Shown piece after piece: positions 1 through 7,988 of a stretch of DNA of 18,235 nt. The DNA is from an uncultured Muribaculaceae bacterium (lineage in GTDB: Bacteria; Bacteroidota; Bacteroidia; Bacteroidales; Muribaculaceae). Under the pieces are notes generated by a model. The model ran no database searches and was not told the DNA's origin. It worked only from the letters and a program-made list of their open reading frames with translations. Position 1 is the stretch's first letter, and each line of letters opens with the position of its first letter. The translations under genes and the position numbers were made by a program. Where the stretch lies: contig CAJUPY010000032.1 in assembly GCA_910588035.1 (NCBI GenBank), positions 1 through 18,235 on the forward strand, read 5' to 3'.

Positions 1-52
1 GAGCACCTGACTGTTAATCAGGGGGTCGTTGGTTCAAGCCCATCCTGAAGCG
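1..52 (+). tRNA. tRNA-Asn (GTT), 3' part only, cut by the window edge
   Basis: The anticodon stem CCTGA/TCAGG encloses the seven-base loop CTGTTAA, giving anticodon GTT (asparagine). The T-loop TTCAAGC follows, with one T-T mismatch in the T stem. The 3' acceptor strand CTGAAGC and discriminator G at position 52 fit tRNA-Asn, which normally carries G73. CCA is not encoded. The D arm and 5' acceptor strand lie outside the window. Confidence 0.93.
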
Positions 53-57
53 CCCGG

Positions 58-89
58 AAGTCCTTCACGTTGTCGTGGGGGACTTTTTG
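58..89 (+). terminator. Rho-independent terminator of the tRNA-Asn transcript
   Basis: AAGTCCTTCACG pairs with CGTGGGGGACTT over 12 positions, two of them T-G wobbles, around a TTGT loop. A run of T follows. It begins six bases after the tRNA ends, so it insulates the DUF262 gene from tRNA transcription. Confidence 0.8.
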
Positions 90-134
90 GTCTTATGTAA
101 ATAAGACAGGCGGCATTGAAATCTATTGAAAAAT

Positions 135-166
135 GTTGATAATGATGACCAAATTGGTTAAATTTG
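135..166 (+). promoter_or_regulatory. Bacteroidetes-type promoter of the DUF262/DUF1524 gene
   Basis: GTTG (135-138), 20 nt, then TAAATTTG (159-166). The -7 element matches TAnnTTTG fully and the -33 element matches TTTG at three of four bases. Transcription would start near 173, leaving a leader of about 24 nt before the ATG at 197. No Shine-Dalgarno sequence is seen, only an A-rich stretch, as is usual in this phylum. Confidence 0.65.
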
Positions 167-196
167 CGTCTTAATCCTCACTTTAGATAAAAAGCA

Positions 197-1864
197 ATGG
201 CGTTTGATGCAAAAGAAGATAAAATTGTGAAATTGCTTTCACAGAATCTGTTGGAAATACCTCGCAACCAGCGTAAGTATGTGTGGGGTAAGACAAACTG
301 GGCCGATCTGTTGTCTGATATTGTCTTTATTGTCGACAACAACTGTCAGTCACAACATTTTCTCGGCAGCATCGTGTTGAGGTCGGAGGAAGATGTCAAC
401 GGACTCGAGAAATACAGTATCATTGACGGGCAACAGCGCACTATTACCATAATTTTGTTCCTTCTGGCTCTGATCAGGTTGTTCAAGGAAAATGACATGA
501 AAGAGGACGCCGACGGAACGTTTCAGTATCTGTTTTTCAAAGACCGTAAAAATATCGAACATCTCGTTCTGCACTCTGAAAATCATCTGCCGGTGACCGA
601 CCTATCGAATGTCATCAGGAAGGCTGGAAAAGAAACTGACATCGCGCAGGTGCTTGCAGATGTTTCGGTCACGAAATCAGATAAAATTTTCAAGGATGGT
701 TTTGAGTATTTTTATGACGCACTGAGGTCGTTGGCGAATAAAAAAGGAGCGGAATATCTCGTGAAAATCAAGGACTCGCTTCTTGATGCCCGGTTCATCA
801 GAATCAATGCCGACTCAGACGCTGACGCATACACCGTATTCGAGATTCTCAATGCCCGCGGACTCGGACTGGAGGGCTATGAGTTGCTGAAAAACTACAT
901 CATGCGGTATATCACGCCTAAGGAAAAGGTAGACGAGGTCAAGGTGAAATGGGCTTCTATCGAGCAGAAATTGGGAAAACATATCGAGCCGTTTTTCAGA
1001 CATTATGTGATTCACAAGATCGGACCTGGCTCGTCGGAGGTGTATCGTACACTCCAGAAACATTTTCCCAAGGAAGAAGTCAACAGTCTGTTGAATGACC
1101 TGCATCGAAAGGCCGAGCTATATTCCAGGATAGTCAATCCGTCGCGCGAAAACGAATACGGTGATTATCAGATATTGGCTTTCCTCAGGTCTAAAAGATC
1201 GCAGCAGTTGCGCCCGCTGATATTGAGTCTTCTCAGTGCTGCCGATTCAAGGAAAATTGAAAATCAGGAGTATTTGAAGTATCTGAACTTTCTTAAAAAT
1301 TTCTTCATTTGCTTTACGATCATTGCGTCAGAAAAGTCAAACAAATTGACCGAGGTGATTGAAAAATACGCACCGTTGATTGAAAAAGATTCCTCTTTGA
1401 CGACTTTGGAGGCATTTGAGAAAGCCATGAGAAAGAAGTTGCCCTCGTTTGCCACATTCAAACGGATTTTCTCAGATCTGGGCTATTCTCAGCATTATGA
1501 TTTTTACAAGGAAAGCAGATATAAATCACAGGTAAGCACTGTGTTGGAGCTGATCGAATCTCATTTGTCGCCGGGATTTTCTTTTGAAGACGGCACGATC
1601 GAACACATTCTGCCCGATTCAGAAGCAAAGGAAAACGCCTTGATCGGAAATTTGACTTTTCTTGAGAAATCGATAAACAAAAATTGCAAAAACAAACCGT
1701 TGGCAGAAAAACTGAATGCCTACAGCGACTCAAATTTTAGAATGACTCGCAGACTGGCTTCAAGGTATGGCCTGAACAATGGTTCTGACTTTAATCCCGC
1801 AAATCGCGCCGAAGCAATGGCGAAACTGATCTATAACGAGATCTTCAAGTTTGGTGACAAATAG
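197..1864 (+). CDS. DUF262/DUF1524 protein, GmrSD-like modification-dependent nuclease
   Basis: The 555-residue protein joins an N-terminal DUF262 domain to a C-terminal DUF1524 domain in one chain. DUF262 hallmarks are IPRNQRKYVWG (residues 21-31), the nucleotide-binding DGQQRT (77-82) and FEILNARGLGLEGYELLKN (215-233). DUF1524, an HNH-type nuclease domain, shows TIEHILPDS (467-475, His470) and IGNLTFLEKSIN (483-494). In the known family (GmrS plus GmrD, and single-chain relatives) DUF262 uses nucleotide to regulate or drive cleavage by DUF1524, typically against phage DNA with modified cytosines. It is cytoplasmic, with no signal or membrane segment. It has its own promoter, points toward the adjacent CRISPR array and ends 47 bp before it. 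The restriction role is inferred from the domains, and the target modification cannot be told from sequence. Confidence 0.88.
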   Translation: MAFDAKEDKIVKLLSQNLLEIPRNQRKYVWGKTNWADLLSDIVFIVDNNCQSQHFLGSIVLRSEEDVNGLEKYSIIDGQQRTITIILFLLALIRLFKENDMKEDADGTFQYLFFKDRKNIEHLVLHSENHLPVTDLSNVIRKAGKETDIAQVLADVSVTKSDKIFKDGFEYFYDALRSLANKKGAEYLVKIKDSLLDARFIRINADSDADAYTVFEILNARGLGLEGYELLKNYIMRYITPKEKVDEVKVKWASIEQKLGKHIEPFFRHYVIHKIGPGSSEVYRTLQKHFPKEEVNSLLNDLHRKAELYSRIVNPSRENEYGDYQILAFLRSKRSQQLRPLILSLLSAADSRKIENQEYLKYLNFLKNFFICFTIIASEKSNKLTEVIEKYAPLIEKDSSLTTLEAFEKAMRKKLPSFATFKRIFSDLGYSQHYDFYKESRYKSQVSTVLELIESHLSPGFSFEDGTIEHILPDSEAKENALIGNLTFLEKSINKNCKNKPLAEKLNAYSDSNFRMTRRLASRYGLNNGSDFNPANRAEAMAKLIYNEIFKFGDK

Positions 1865-1911
1865 ATACCCGCTACCGTCAACCAAGGCTGCTCTTCTGAT
1901 ATTTGAAGTTA

Positions 1912-2867
1912 GTTGTGGAAAATCAAGAAATTACATCAAACCACAACAACGGGCTGAAGCTGACGTATGAGGAGATGTTGTGGAAAATCAAGAAATTACA
2001 TCAAACCACAACAATAAGGGTATCGACTACTTTAACAGGTAGGTTGTGGAAAATCAAGAAATTACATCAAACCACAACTACTACCAGGTTTCAGAGTATT
2101 ATGATGAGTTGTGGAAAATCAAGAAATTACATCAAACCACAACAATTCGCTCATTCGCTTGGCACCGATGCAAGTTGTGGAAAATCAAGAAATTACATCA
2201 AACCACAACTTTACAACTTCCGCACTTATTTCAGGTGGGTTGTGGAAAATCAAGAAATTACATCAAACCACAACTATGCTGGTCAGGGTGTTAATAGTGG
2301 TCAAGTTGTGGAAAATCAAGAAATTACATCAAACCACAACTCCGACTCTCTTTCATTGACTGCTCGAGATGTTGTGGAAAATCAAGAAATTACATCAAAC
2401 CACAACTCTTGACAATGAAACCAAACTCACCGAATCGTTGTGGAAAATCAAGAAATTACATCAAACCACAACCGGCGACCAATTCTTTATTGCCCGACTG
2501 AAGTTGTGGAAAATCAAGAAATTACATCAAACCACAACTGTCTTCAAATCCTGTTGACTCTCCCTGCGTTGTGGAAAATCAAGAAATTACATCAAACCAC
2601 AACCAAGCAGTTCGTAACGACGAGTGCGGAACAGTTGTGGAAAATCAAGAAATTACATCAAACCACAACATGGTTCGACGAACACATCAACTTCATATGG
2701 TTGTGGAAAATCAAGAAATTACATCAAACCACAACTCCCGTATTTATGCTACTCAATATATTGAGGTTGTGGAAAATCAAGAAATTACATCAAACCACAA
2801 CCGCCTACTCCTTATGAACCTCAGTTTATTCGTTGTGGAAAATCAAGAAATTACATCAAACCACAAC
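1912..2867 (-). CRISPR. Type II-C CRISPR array, 15 repeats and 14 spacers
   Basis: Fifteen copies of a 36-nt repeat start at 1912, 1977, 2043, 2108, 2174, 2239, 2305, 2371, 2437, 2503, 2568, 2634, 2700, 2766 and 2832. I see no base difference between copies. Spacers are 29 nt (four) or 30 nt (ten). On the plus strand each repeat begins GTTGTGG and ends CCACAAC, a perfect 7-bp inverted terminus, so repeat ends alone do not give direction. The tracrRNA anti-repeat at 7989-8007 pairs with the minus-strand version (GTTGTGGTTTGATGTAATT), so crRNAs are read on the minus strand. The leader is therefore the 2868-3040 side next to cas2, and the newest spacers should be at 2802-2831 and leftward. The oldest terminal repeat (1912-1947) is also intact. 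Spacer targets cannot be identified without a search. Confidence 0.98.
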
Positions 2868-3040
2868 CTACGACTATTATTAGACTGTAAATAGGGCACT
2901 TAAGCTATGACAATTGAGATGAAAAAAACTTCAATGGCATGCAAAAGTCATCTTGTGGTTGAGTTTTTCAAGATTTTGATGCGAAGTTAAGGATTAAAGG
3001 TGTCAACGACAAATAAATATGTGAAAAAATGAATTAGCGG
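2868..3040 (-). promoter_or_regulatory. CRISPR leader between cas2 and the array
   Basis: This AT-rich 173-bp gap lies between the end of cas2 and the leader-proximal repeat. It should hold the array promoter and the signals for spacer insertion. No strong promoter is visible. The best candidate on the minus strand is ATTG (2914-2911), 17 nt, TATTTACA (2893-2886), which is a poor match with short spacing. It would start transcription just before the first repeat. A possible terminator for the cas operon lies at 2922-2948. At 2953-2978 the plus strand carries a degenerate, inverted, repeat-like sequence beginning TTGTGGTT. No coding region is seen. Confidence 0.65.
2922..2948 (-). terminator. 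Possible terminator downstream of cas2
   Basis: On the minus strand ACTTT (2948-2944) and GAAGT (2932-2928) can pair as a 5-bp stem around an 11-nt loop, followed by seven T (2928-2922). The stem is short and AT-rich, so this is weak. If it works, it would separate cas9-cas1-cas2 mRNA from pre-crRNA and the array would need its own promoter. Confidence 0.3.
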
Positions 3041-3379
3041 TCAGAAAAGTTCGAGCTGTTGAGGCAGATTTTTTTTAGCAGCTTCGATTTTCCCGAAAAA
3101 ATTTATCATACCGATATATTGTTTGTCAGTCACACAAAGAATGCTGACTTTGCCAGCCGGAGGCAGAAACATCTTGACATGTTTAATGTGGACATCGGCA
3201 TTTTCTTTTGACGGACAATATCTGACATAGACAGAAAACTGCATCATCGTGAAGCCGTCTTTTTCCAGATCTTTGCGAAATTTGGCAGCACGCTTTCGGT
3301 CAATTTTCCGTGTCACAGGCAGGTCGAAGAAAGCGAATATCCACATGAAGTGATAGGCATTCAGTCGCAGTTCACTCAT
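3041..3379 (-). CDS. cas2: CRISPR-associated protein Cas2
   Basis: This is the 112-residue partner of Cas1 in the spacer-acquisition complex. It has a ferredoxin-like fold. The N-terminal beta strand carries the family Asp in IFAFFDLPVTRK (residues 14-25), followed by a basic helix and FTMMQFSVYVRYCPS (44-58). The start at 3379 (MSELRLNAYHF) is preferred. An in-frame ATG 14 codons upstream would add an Arg/Ser-rich tail that overlaps cas1 far more and matches nothing in the family. The chosen ATG overlaps the last 8 bases of cas1, so translation is probably coupled. It is the last gene of the cas9-cas1-cas2 operon. In adaptation Cas2 acts mainly as a structural bridge of the Cas1 dimers. Confidence 0.93.
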   Translation of the reverse strand: MSELRLNAYHFMWIFAFFDLPVTRKIDRKRAAKFRKDLEKDGFTMMQFSVYVRYCPSKENADVHIKHVKMFLPPAGKVSILCVTDKQYIGMINFFGKIEAAKKNLPQQLELF

Positions 3380-4262
3380 CGAACGACGGATAGCTGATCG
3401 TTTTCTGTTTTCCGAGCACACATTTTGCCAACGACGCCGAGGTGTAAGTCAGGGCAATTTGCAGCGGCCGTGTCACTCCACCTATTTTCACATCGGCAGT
3501 CAGGAGTCTCAATAACTCTGATTTGGTTTCGGTTGTCAACGCGACATCGCCGTTGGTGTAAAGACCATAGACAATCTCGTCGACAAAAGGGCGATAGGGT
3601 TCCATTATGTCGTCGGCCAATGGGAAAGCATCGTAACGGTTGTGGTGGAAAATGCCGAATCCCGGATTCAGCCCCGCACCAATCAGCGACCTTGCGACCG
3701 CGGCTCTAAGGATTGTGTAGCCATAGTTGAGCAGCGCGTTTGGAATGTCACCGTCGCGGCTGCGGACAAATCCGTCGCCGATCAGTTCGCGCCAATATAG
3801 ACGTGCCGCCGCGCCCTCGCGGTTGTCGGTGTCGCCGCTTTTGACATTACGCTGAAACGGCAGGAGAATAGCACCACATTTGCCCAGACGGTCGAGCAAC
3901 GATACTTGATTGGCGATCTTGGCTTCGACAGTCTGTTTCCAGAGGTTTTTCTGAGTTGGCAGAGACATTGCGATCTGCTCGCGCCATGTCTCCGCCTGGG
4001 TTGTGTGGCCTTCGAGCGGAGTCAGAATCGAAGACGGCATTTTTTTCTCATCGCAGATGACCACGACGGCATTCTCCCGGGCCAATGCGTCGAGCAATGG
4101 CAAAGTCACGGAGATCTGACGGTGCTCGAGAATGACAAAACCGATGTCCTCGATCGGAATTGTCCTCACTGTTTCGCCTCCGTCAAGTTGATTGACAACG
4201 AGTTGTCGGTTTTTCATGGAGAGACGAAACGGATTTGCAAAAAACAGTGTTCTTTTGAGCAT
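3372..4262 (-). CDS. cas1: CRISPR-associated endonuclease/integrase Cas1, type II
   Basis: The 296-residue protein is the metal-dependent integrase that inserts new spacers at the leader end of the array. The N-terminal beta domain begins MLKRTLFFANPFRLSMKN. The helical catalytic domain holds the three expected metal ligands: Glu149 (DNREGAAARLYW), His206 (GFGIFHHNRYDAF) and Glu221 (LADDIMEPYRP). LLNYGYTILRAAVARSLIGA (178-197) is the typical segment before the His motif. Length is normal for a type II Cas1. It starts 9 bp after cas9 stops and overlaps cas2 by 8 bp, so the three genes are one operon. No csn2 or cas4 follows, which with the Cas9 type marks subtype II-C. All catalytic residues are present, so acquisition is probably functional. 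Confidence 0.96.
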   Translation of the reverse strand: MLKRTLFFANPFRLSMKNRQLVVNQLDGGETVRTIPIEDIGFVILEHRQISVTLPLLDALARENAVVVICDEKKMPSSILTPLEGHTTQAETWREQIAMSLPTQKNLWKQTVEAKIANQVSLLDRLGKCGAILLPFQRNVKSGDTDNREGAAARLYWRELIGDGFVRSRDGDIPNALLNYGYTILRAAVARSLIGAGLNPGFGIFHHNRYDAFPLADDIMEPYRPFVDEIVYGLYTNGDVALTTETKSELLRLLTADVKIGGVTRPLQIALTYTSASLAKCVLGKQKTISYPSFDE

Positions 4263-4271
4263 GTGACTCTA

Positions 4272-7200
4272 TTATGTCAAGTTTTTGATGAATTCTATCT
4301 TACCATCGACTGTCAGCCGGAAGTCGTAGCCTTCAACGAGAGCCTTGAATTGACCATGAAGAAGGCCAATGGCAGGTCTATATTCTTCACCAATATGCCA
4401 AACCCCTTTTTTGAGTTTTAAAGAACTTTGCTGACGTGCCTCAAGATGATGTATAAATGATATAACGCCATAACTGCTGTTGCCTTGCGAAAACGAACTA
4501 AATCCGGTCACCTTATACAACCTCTTCGATATCTCGGTATTGCTTGCCCCGATTAACTCCGACGGAGAATCTTCGTAGAAGATAACCATTTTTCCACGTT
4601 TCAGCAGATGTTTGAGCGGATATCCGTCTTTGTCAGATCGCGGAACAATAAAATCGTCGTCGGTCTTATTGTTGAAGAATTTGGCAGCTTCGAGATTGTT
4701 GACCAGTCTGAACGACCTCTTAGGCTTACCTTTGCTGTCGGTTCCCTCATAGATAGCCATGCAATAGTTGCTGTCGTTGTTGACGTAGACATTTTGTTTA
4801 TGGGGTTGGACTGAGATGTCGCGGTGGCGTTTAAGTGCGATCGGTCGCGTCAGGGCTGTCATCAATCTGACTTTCAGGATTCTGACGCCCTTCTCCCGGT
4901 TCATGTAAACGTGATTATTGTCGACATCGTTGATCCATTTGATACCGTGCTCATCGACGGCATCACGCACTTTTTGTCTTACAACAGGATCAACAATTTT
5001 GTCGATATCTTTTTCTTCAAGAGTGCGGAGCGACTTTCTGAAGACATATTTTGTCTCGCCGTTCTGCATGATCGCGCCATAGAGCGTTTCCTGGTGGAGT
5101 GCACCTCTGACAGCATCGCCCTGAACATATAGTTCAGAACCGTCGTCGGCAGTGACAACCTTATCATTACGACGCAACAGCCGTTTGGCTTTCTTTGGAA
5201 GATTGTCAGGACTGTGGTGTGATACAAGTATGGTTTCGGCAAGAGCCTTGACATCTTGAGTGAAAGTTTCCCACGGTTTCTGAAACGTCGGTTTTGGACC
5301 GATGTTGAGATGATAGCGTTCGGAGTTATTGACATGTTGTGCCCACAGGTCGTATTGCCGTTTGTCGATGCAGGCAATGGTGATGGCGTCTATGCAGTGG
5401 TGGGTGTGGCTGTCGCGGCGTTTGGCCTCGTCGCGGTCCTGGAGTCCCCACATCTTGCGGAATTCGGCCGTGGTCTCACCTTTGACTGTATATGTGTTCT
5501 TAAACACGGTCTTGAGAAACAAACGGGCGTAACGGCCGATGATGCCGATGTCGACACCCTGACGGTTTGAAAACCCATCAGGCACTTCAGTCATCTCGAA
5601 CCGGCGAATTTTTCCACGCCAATAATCAAGTTTCATCGATGCGACATGAAAATCTTGCCGTGCGCGGTCTTTCGCCTCTTTGGTCGTGGCTTTCTTTGAT
5701 TTTGACTTGGCGACGTAGAGTTGTTTTTTCAGACTCTCGATTTTGCCAAGCCAGCCGATCTCCTTAATACGCGCCATGATGTCGGAGGCATCGGGTAATG
5801 ATGCAGGCAGTCGGCTACCCTTGACGTCGCGGTTATATCGTCGTTCACACAACGTTTTATTCATCAGTGAGTTGTCGCCGCCTTTCGACCGCGGAATCGT
5901 GTGTTCGATGTCAAACGCGGGGTTGTTGCCGATAATCTGGGTAATACTTATGGTTTTGCCAGTATAAAGGCATAGTTTCCTCTGTTCCACCCACAACCGG
6001 TAGCGCAGCAGGTCGTCTTCTGTCGGTTCGACACCACATTCTTCCAAGATTTCTTTGCGATATTTCTCACGGTCTTTCTCATTCTCGCGCTGCATACGGG
6101 TTATAGCGGCACGCATGTTTGCTGTATTCAGTTCGCGGGCGAACTCAATGTTTATCTTGGTGGTGTTATCGATAAGTCCTTTTTTGAGCAATTGGTTGAC
6201 AAGAGCACGTAACCGGTGAAGTGACCTCATAACCATCGGATTTTTCAGTGCGGCCAACTGTGGAGAACCGAGTTGGAAAAGTCCGTCGGCATTGGGTTGA
6301 GCATCCTGGTATTTGTCGATTTGCGACGGATGGTAAAGCTTATCACTTTTGATTTCCATGCCGCCGCATGCCTCAAGAAGATAGTCTATGACTGCCGATT
6401 TCTTTGTCATCGAAGGACGTTCGCGATCGTGACGATAACTTCTGACTACATCAATCACACCACGTTCTATTTCTTCTATCTGCTCTGTGTCGTCGGCAAA
6501 TTCAGCCGGAACAACCGCTTTCAGATTGGCGAGCATCACGGCCTCGTCATAGCGGAGACCGCGCCGCAGATGCGGCAAGATTTTCTCAATGGCGTTAAGG
6601 CTCAGTGAGGCATAGTCTGAGGGCATTTTAATCTTGGCAAACTTCAAGGCAGTGTCATCGTCAAGTCCGAGATTAAGTTTAGCCCATTGAGTCAGCCGCT
6701 CTTCGTCGTCAAACGAGATCAGCGCGTGCCACACGTCATTGATCACCTCGTTGTCGGTCTTGGTTCCGCGCAACGCATATCGGTCGACAATTCCGCGTTT
6801 CCAGTCATCTTTGCCGAATATCTCACGCAACTGTGCTGTCACTGGCGACCCGGAGACGGTGTAGCTGTCATCGAAGTTGAAGTCTACGTCGCTGTGGCTT
6901 TTCGCAGATTTACGGCCGACGATCAATTTGATGATATCGCTGAATTCAAATGTTTTCTTACTCTTGTGATAGAACGCAGGTAAAATTTTCAAAATCTCTT
7001 CTCCGGTCAGAGGCCTGAAATCTGTCTCATCGGCATATTTTATCTTGATGTTGTTTATGAACTGCAACATTCGGAATTCCTCAAACGAGGGGTGGCTCGT
7101 CAGGCATCGCGTTTTTGACGGTTCAAAAGGACACTTTCCGACCAGATGTTTCTGAGATTTTAGCGGACGTTGATAGAAAAGAGCCTTGTAAAGCTGTTTG

Positions 7201-7910
7201 ACAAGGTTTTCTTCGAGTTGCTGGAGCCGGCAAATTTCATGGAACTCCTTTTCATAGTGTTCTTTCCGCGAAGTATACTTTCCTCTGATCTTCTGTGTGC
7301 CGCCATATAGCCGATAGAAGTATTCACCGAGATAATCACACCCGGCTTCCTCCATAGCCTCCGTCAGAGCAGAAATCGCCTTTTTCACCTTACCCGTTTC
7401 CTGATCGTCTTCTTTTGCATCTTTACGGTTTGACAGAAAACCACGACGTTGGCAAAGGTGGTACATCGCACGCCCCAGAATATACCGGTCTTTTTCAGTC
7501 GAGAGATCGAGACGGCGTGTCAAACACTCATGCCGGTCGTGATAGGGGTTTTTCGACTCGGCGTCATCGGTTCTCTGCCAATTGATGAAGTCGGGGTTGA
7601 GCGGATAGATTTTCTTTTTACGCCACAGATCGATTTCTTCGGCGGTCAACGGTGGACACAGATTGTTCTCAACCAGAATTTTCAGCAATCTGATTTTCTT
7701 GTCACGCCGGCGGGCATACTGGCGACGCAGACCACGCGCGGCGGTGCGATCTTGCGTTGCGGGTTTCTCATTGTTTTTGTCGCGTGCGACCCCTTCTTGA
7801 AAAATGTCGGTACCACAATCGACAAGCGAGTACCTGTCATCATCTGCTTTATCTACTATCGCCCATCCGAGCGAATTCGTTCCTAAATCAAGACCTAAGG
7901 TGCGTTCCAT
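4272..7910 (-). CDS. cas9: CRISPR-associated endonuclease Cas9, subtype II-C
   Basis: The 1212-residue RNA-guided nuclease cuts both strands of DNA matching a spacer. RuvC-I is at the N terminus (LGLDLGTNSLGWAIVD, Asp8). The Arg-rich bridge helix covers about residues 51-79. RuvC-II is KINIEFARELN (585-595, Glu589). The HNH domain has AFDIEHTIPRSKGGDNS (665-681, His670) with Asn684 and Asn693 downstream. RuvC-III has HTHHCIDAITIACID (835-849, His838, Asp841). All catalytic residues are intact. A long recognition lobe (about 80-550) and a C-terminal PAM-interacting region (about 900-1212) complete it. Its length is within the range of Bacteroidetes II-C proteins. The ATG at 7910 is supported by the promoter ending 25 bp upstream and by Asp8 at the normal distance from the start. 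It is the first gene of the cas operon and shares a divergent control region with the tracrRNA. PAM is not predictable here. Confidence 0.98.
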   Translation of the reverse strand: MERTLGLDLGTNSLGWAIVDKADDDRYSLVDCGTDIFQEGVARDKNNEKPATQDRTAARGLRRQYARRRDKKIRLLKILVENNLCPPLTAEEIDLWRKKKIYPLNPDFINWQRTDDAESKNPYHDRHECLTRRLDLSTEKDRYILGRAMYHLCQRRGFLSNRKDAKEDDQETGKVKKAISALTEAMEEAGCDYLGEYFYRLYGGTQKIRGKYTSRKEHYEKEFHEICRLQQLEENLVKQLYKALFYQRPLKSQKHLVGKCPFEPSKTRCLTSHPSFEEFRMLQFINNIKIKYADETDFRPLTGEEILKILPAFYHKSKKTFEFSDIIKLIVGRKSAKSHSDVDFNFDDSYTVSGSPVTAQLREIFGKDDWKRGIVDRYALRGTKTDNEVINDVWHALISFDDEERLTQWAKLNLGLDDDTALKFAKIKMPSDYASLSLNAIEKILPHLRRGLRYDEAVMLANLKAVVPAEFADDTEQIEEIERGVIDVVRSYRHDRERPSMTKKSAVIDYLLEACGGMEIKSDKLYHPSQIDKYQDAQPNADGLFQLGSPQLAALKNPMVMRSLHRLRALVNQLLKKGLIDNTTKINIEFARELNTANMRAAITRMQRENEKDREKYRKEILEECGVEPTEDDLLRYRLWVEQRKLCLYTGKTISITQIIGNNPAFDIEHTIPRSKGGDNSLMNKTLCERRYNRDVKGSRLPASLPDASDIMARIKEIGWLGKIESLKKQLYVAKSKSKKATTKEAKDRARQDFHVASMKLDYWRGKIRRFEMTEVPDGFSNRQGVDIGIIGRYARLFLKTVFKNTYTVKGETTAEFRKMWGLQDRDEAKRRDSHTHHCIDAITIACIDKRQYDLWAQHVNNSERYHLNIGPKPTFQKPWETFTQDVKALAETILVSHHSPDNLPKKAKRLLRRNDKVVTADDGSELYVQGDAVRGALHQETLYGAIMQNGETKYVFRKSLRTLEEKDIDKIVDPVVRQKVRDAVDEHGIKWINDVDNNHVYMNREKGVRILKVRLMTALTRPIALKRHRDISVQPHKQNVYVNNDSNYCMAIYEGTDSKGKPKRSFRLVNNLEAAKFFNNKTDDDFIVPRSDKDGYPLKHLLKRGKMVIFYEDSPSELIGASNTEISKRLYKVTGFSSFSQGNSSYGVISFIHHLEARQQSSLKLKKGVWHIGEEYRPAIGLLHGQFKALVEGYDFRLTVDGKIEFIKNLT

Positions 7911-7934
7911 GTGTAATGATATTATTTATTTTCA

Positions 7935-7966
7935 CAAATATAACATCAATTGTTTGTAATTGCAAG
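7935..7966 (-). promoter_or_regulatory. Promoter of the cas9-cas1-cas2 operon
   Basis: On the minus strand, CTTG (7966-7963), 20 nt, then TATATTTG (7942-7935). The -7 element is a full match to TAnnTTTG and the -33 element is three of four. Transcription would begin near 7929, about 20 nt before the cas9 ATG. It interlocks with the opposite tracrRNA promoter. Confidence 0.75.
7947..7962. repeat. Inverted repeat between the divergent promoters, possible operator
   Basis: CAATT (7947-7951) and AATTG (7958-7962) flank GTTTGT. The element covers the -33 box of the tracrRNA promoter and lies in the spacer of the cas9 promoter, so a bound protein would affect both. The arms are only 5 bp and the region is AT-rich, so chance is a real alternative. 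Confidence 0.35.
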
Positions 7967-7984
7967 AAAAAAGCCTTACATTTG
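7953..7984 (+). promoter_or_regulatory. Promoter of the tracrRNA
   Basis: TTTG (7953-7956), 20 nt, then TACATTTG (7977-7984), a full match to the Bacteroidetes consensus in both boxes. Initiation would fall around 7989-7992, exactly where the anti-repeat begins. Confidence 0.82.
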
Positions 7985-7988
7985 CGCC

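Noticed and set aside
1..52. tRNA-Asn 3' end as an attachment site for an integrated element
   Set aside because: I saw no second copy of the tRNA 3' end elsewhere in the window and no element-type integrase. The other end could lie outside the window, but nothing here supports it.
1912..2867. Array transcribed on the plus strand
   Set aside because: The repeat ends are symmetric, but the only anti-repeat (7989-8007) pairs with the minus-strand repeat, and the leader side next to cas2 agrees with that.
1903..2894. Several plus-strand reading frames with repeated peptides such as MENQEITSNHN
   Set aside because: They are translations of the CRISPR repeats and spacers. Every frame reproduces the repeat period, and none has a promoter or non-repeat coding content.
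3380..3421. Longer Cas2 beginning MCSENRKRS
   Set aside because: It would overlap cas1 by 50 bp. The downstream ATG gives an 8-bp overlap and a normal Cas2 N terminus.
4608..7886. Plus-strand reading frames across cas9
   Set aside because: They are antisense shadows of cas9, with no conserved motif and no promoter of the expected type leading into them.
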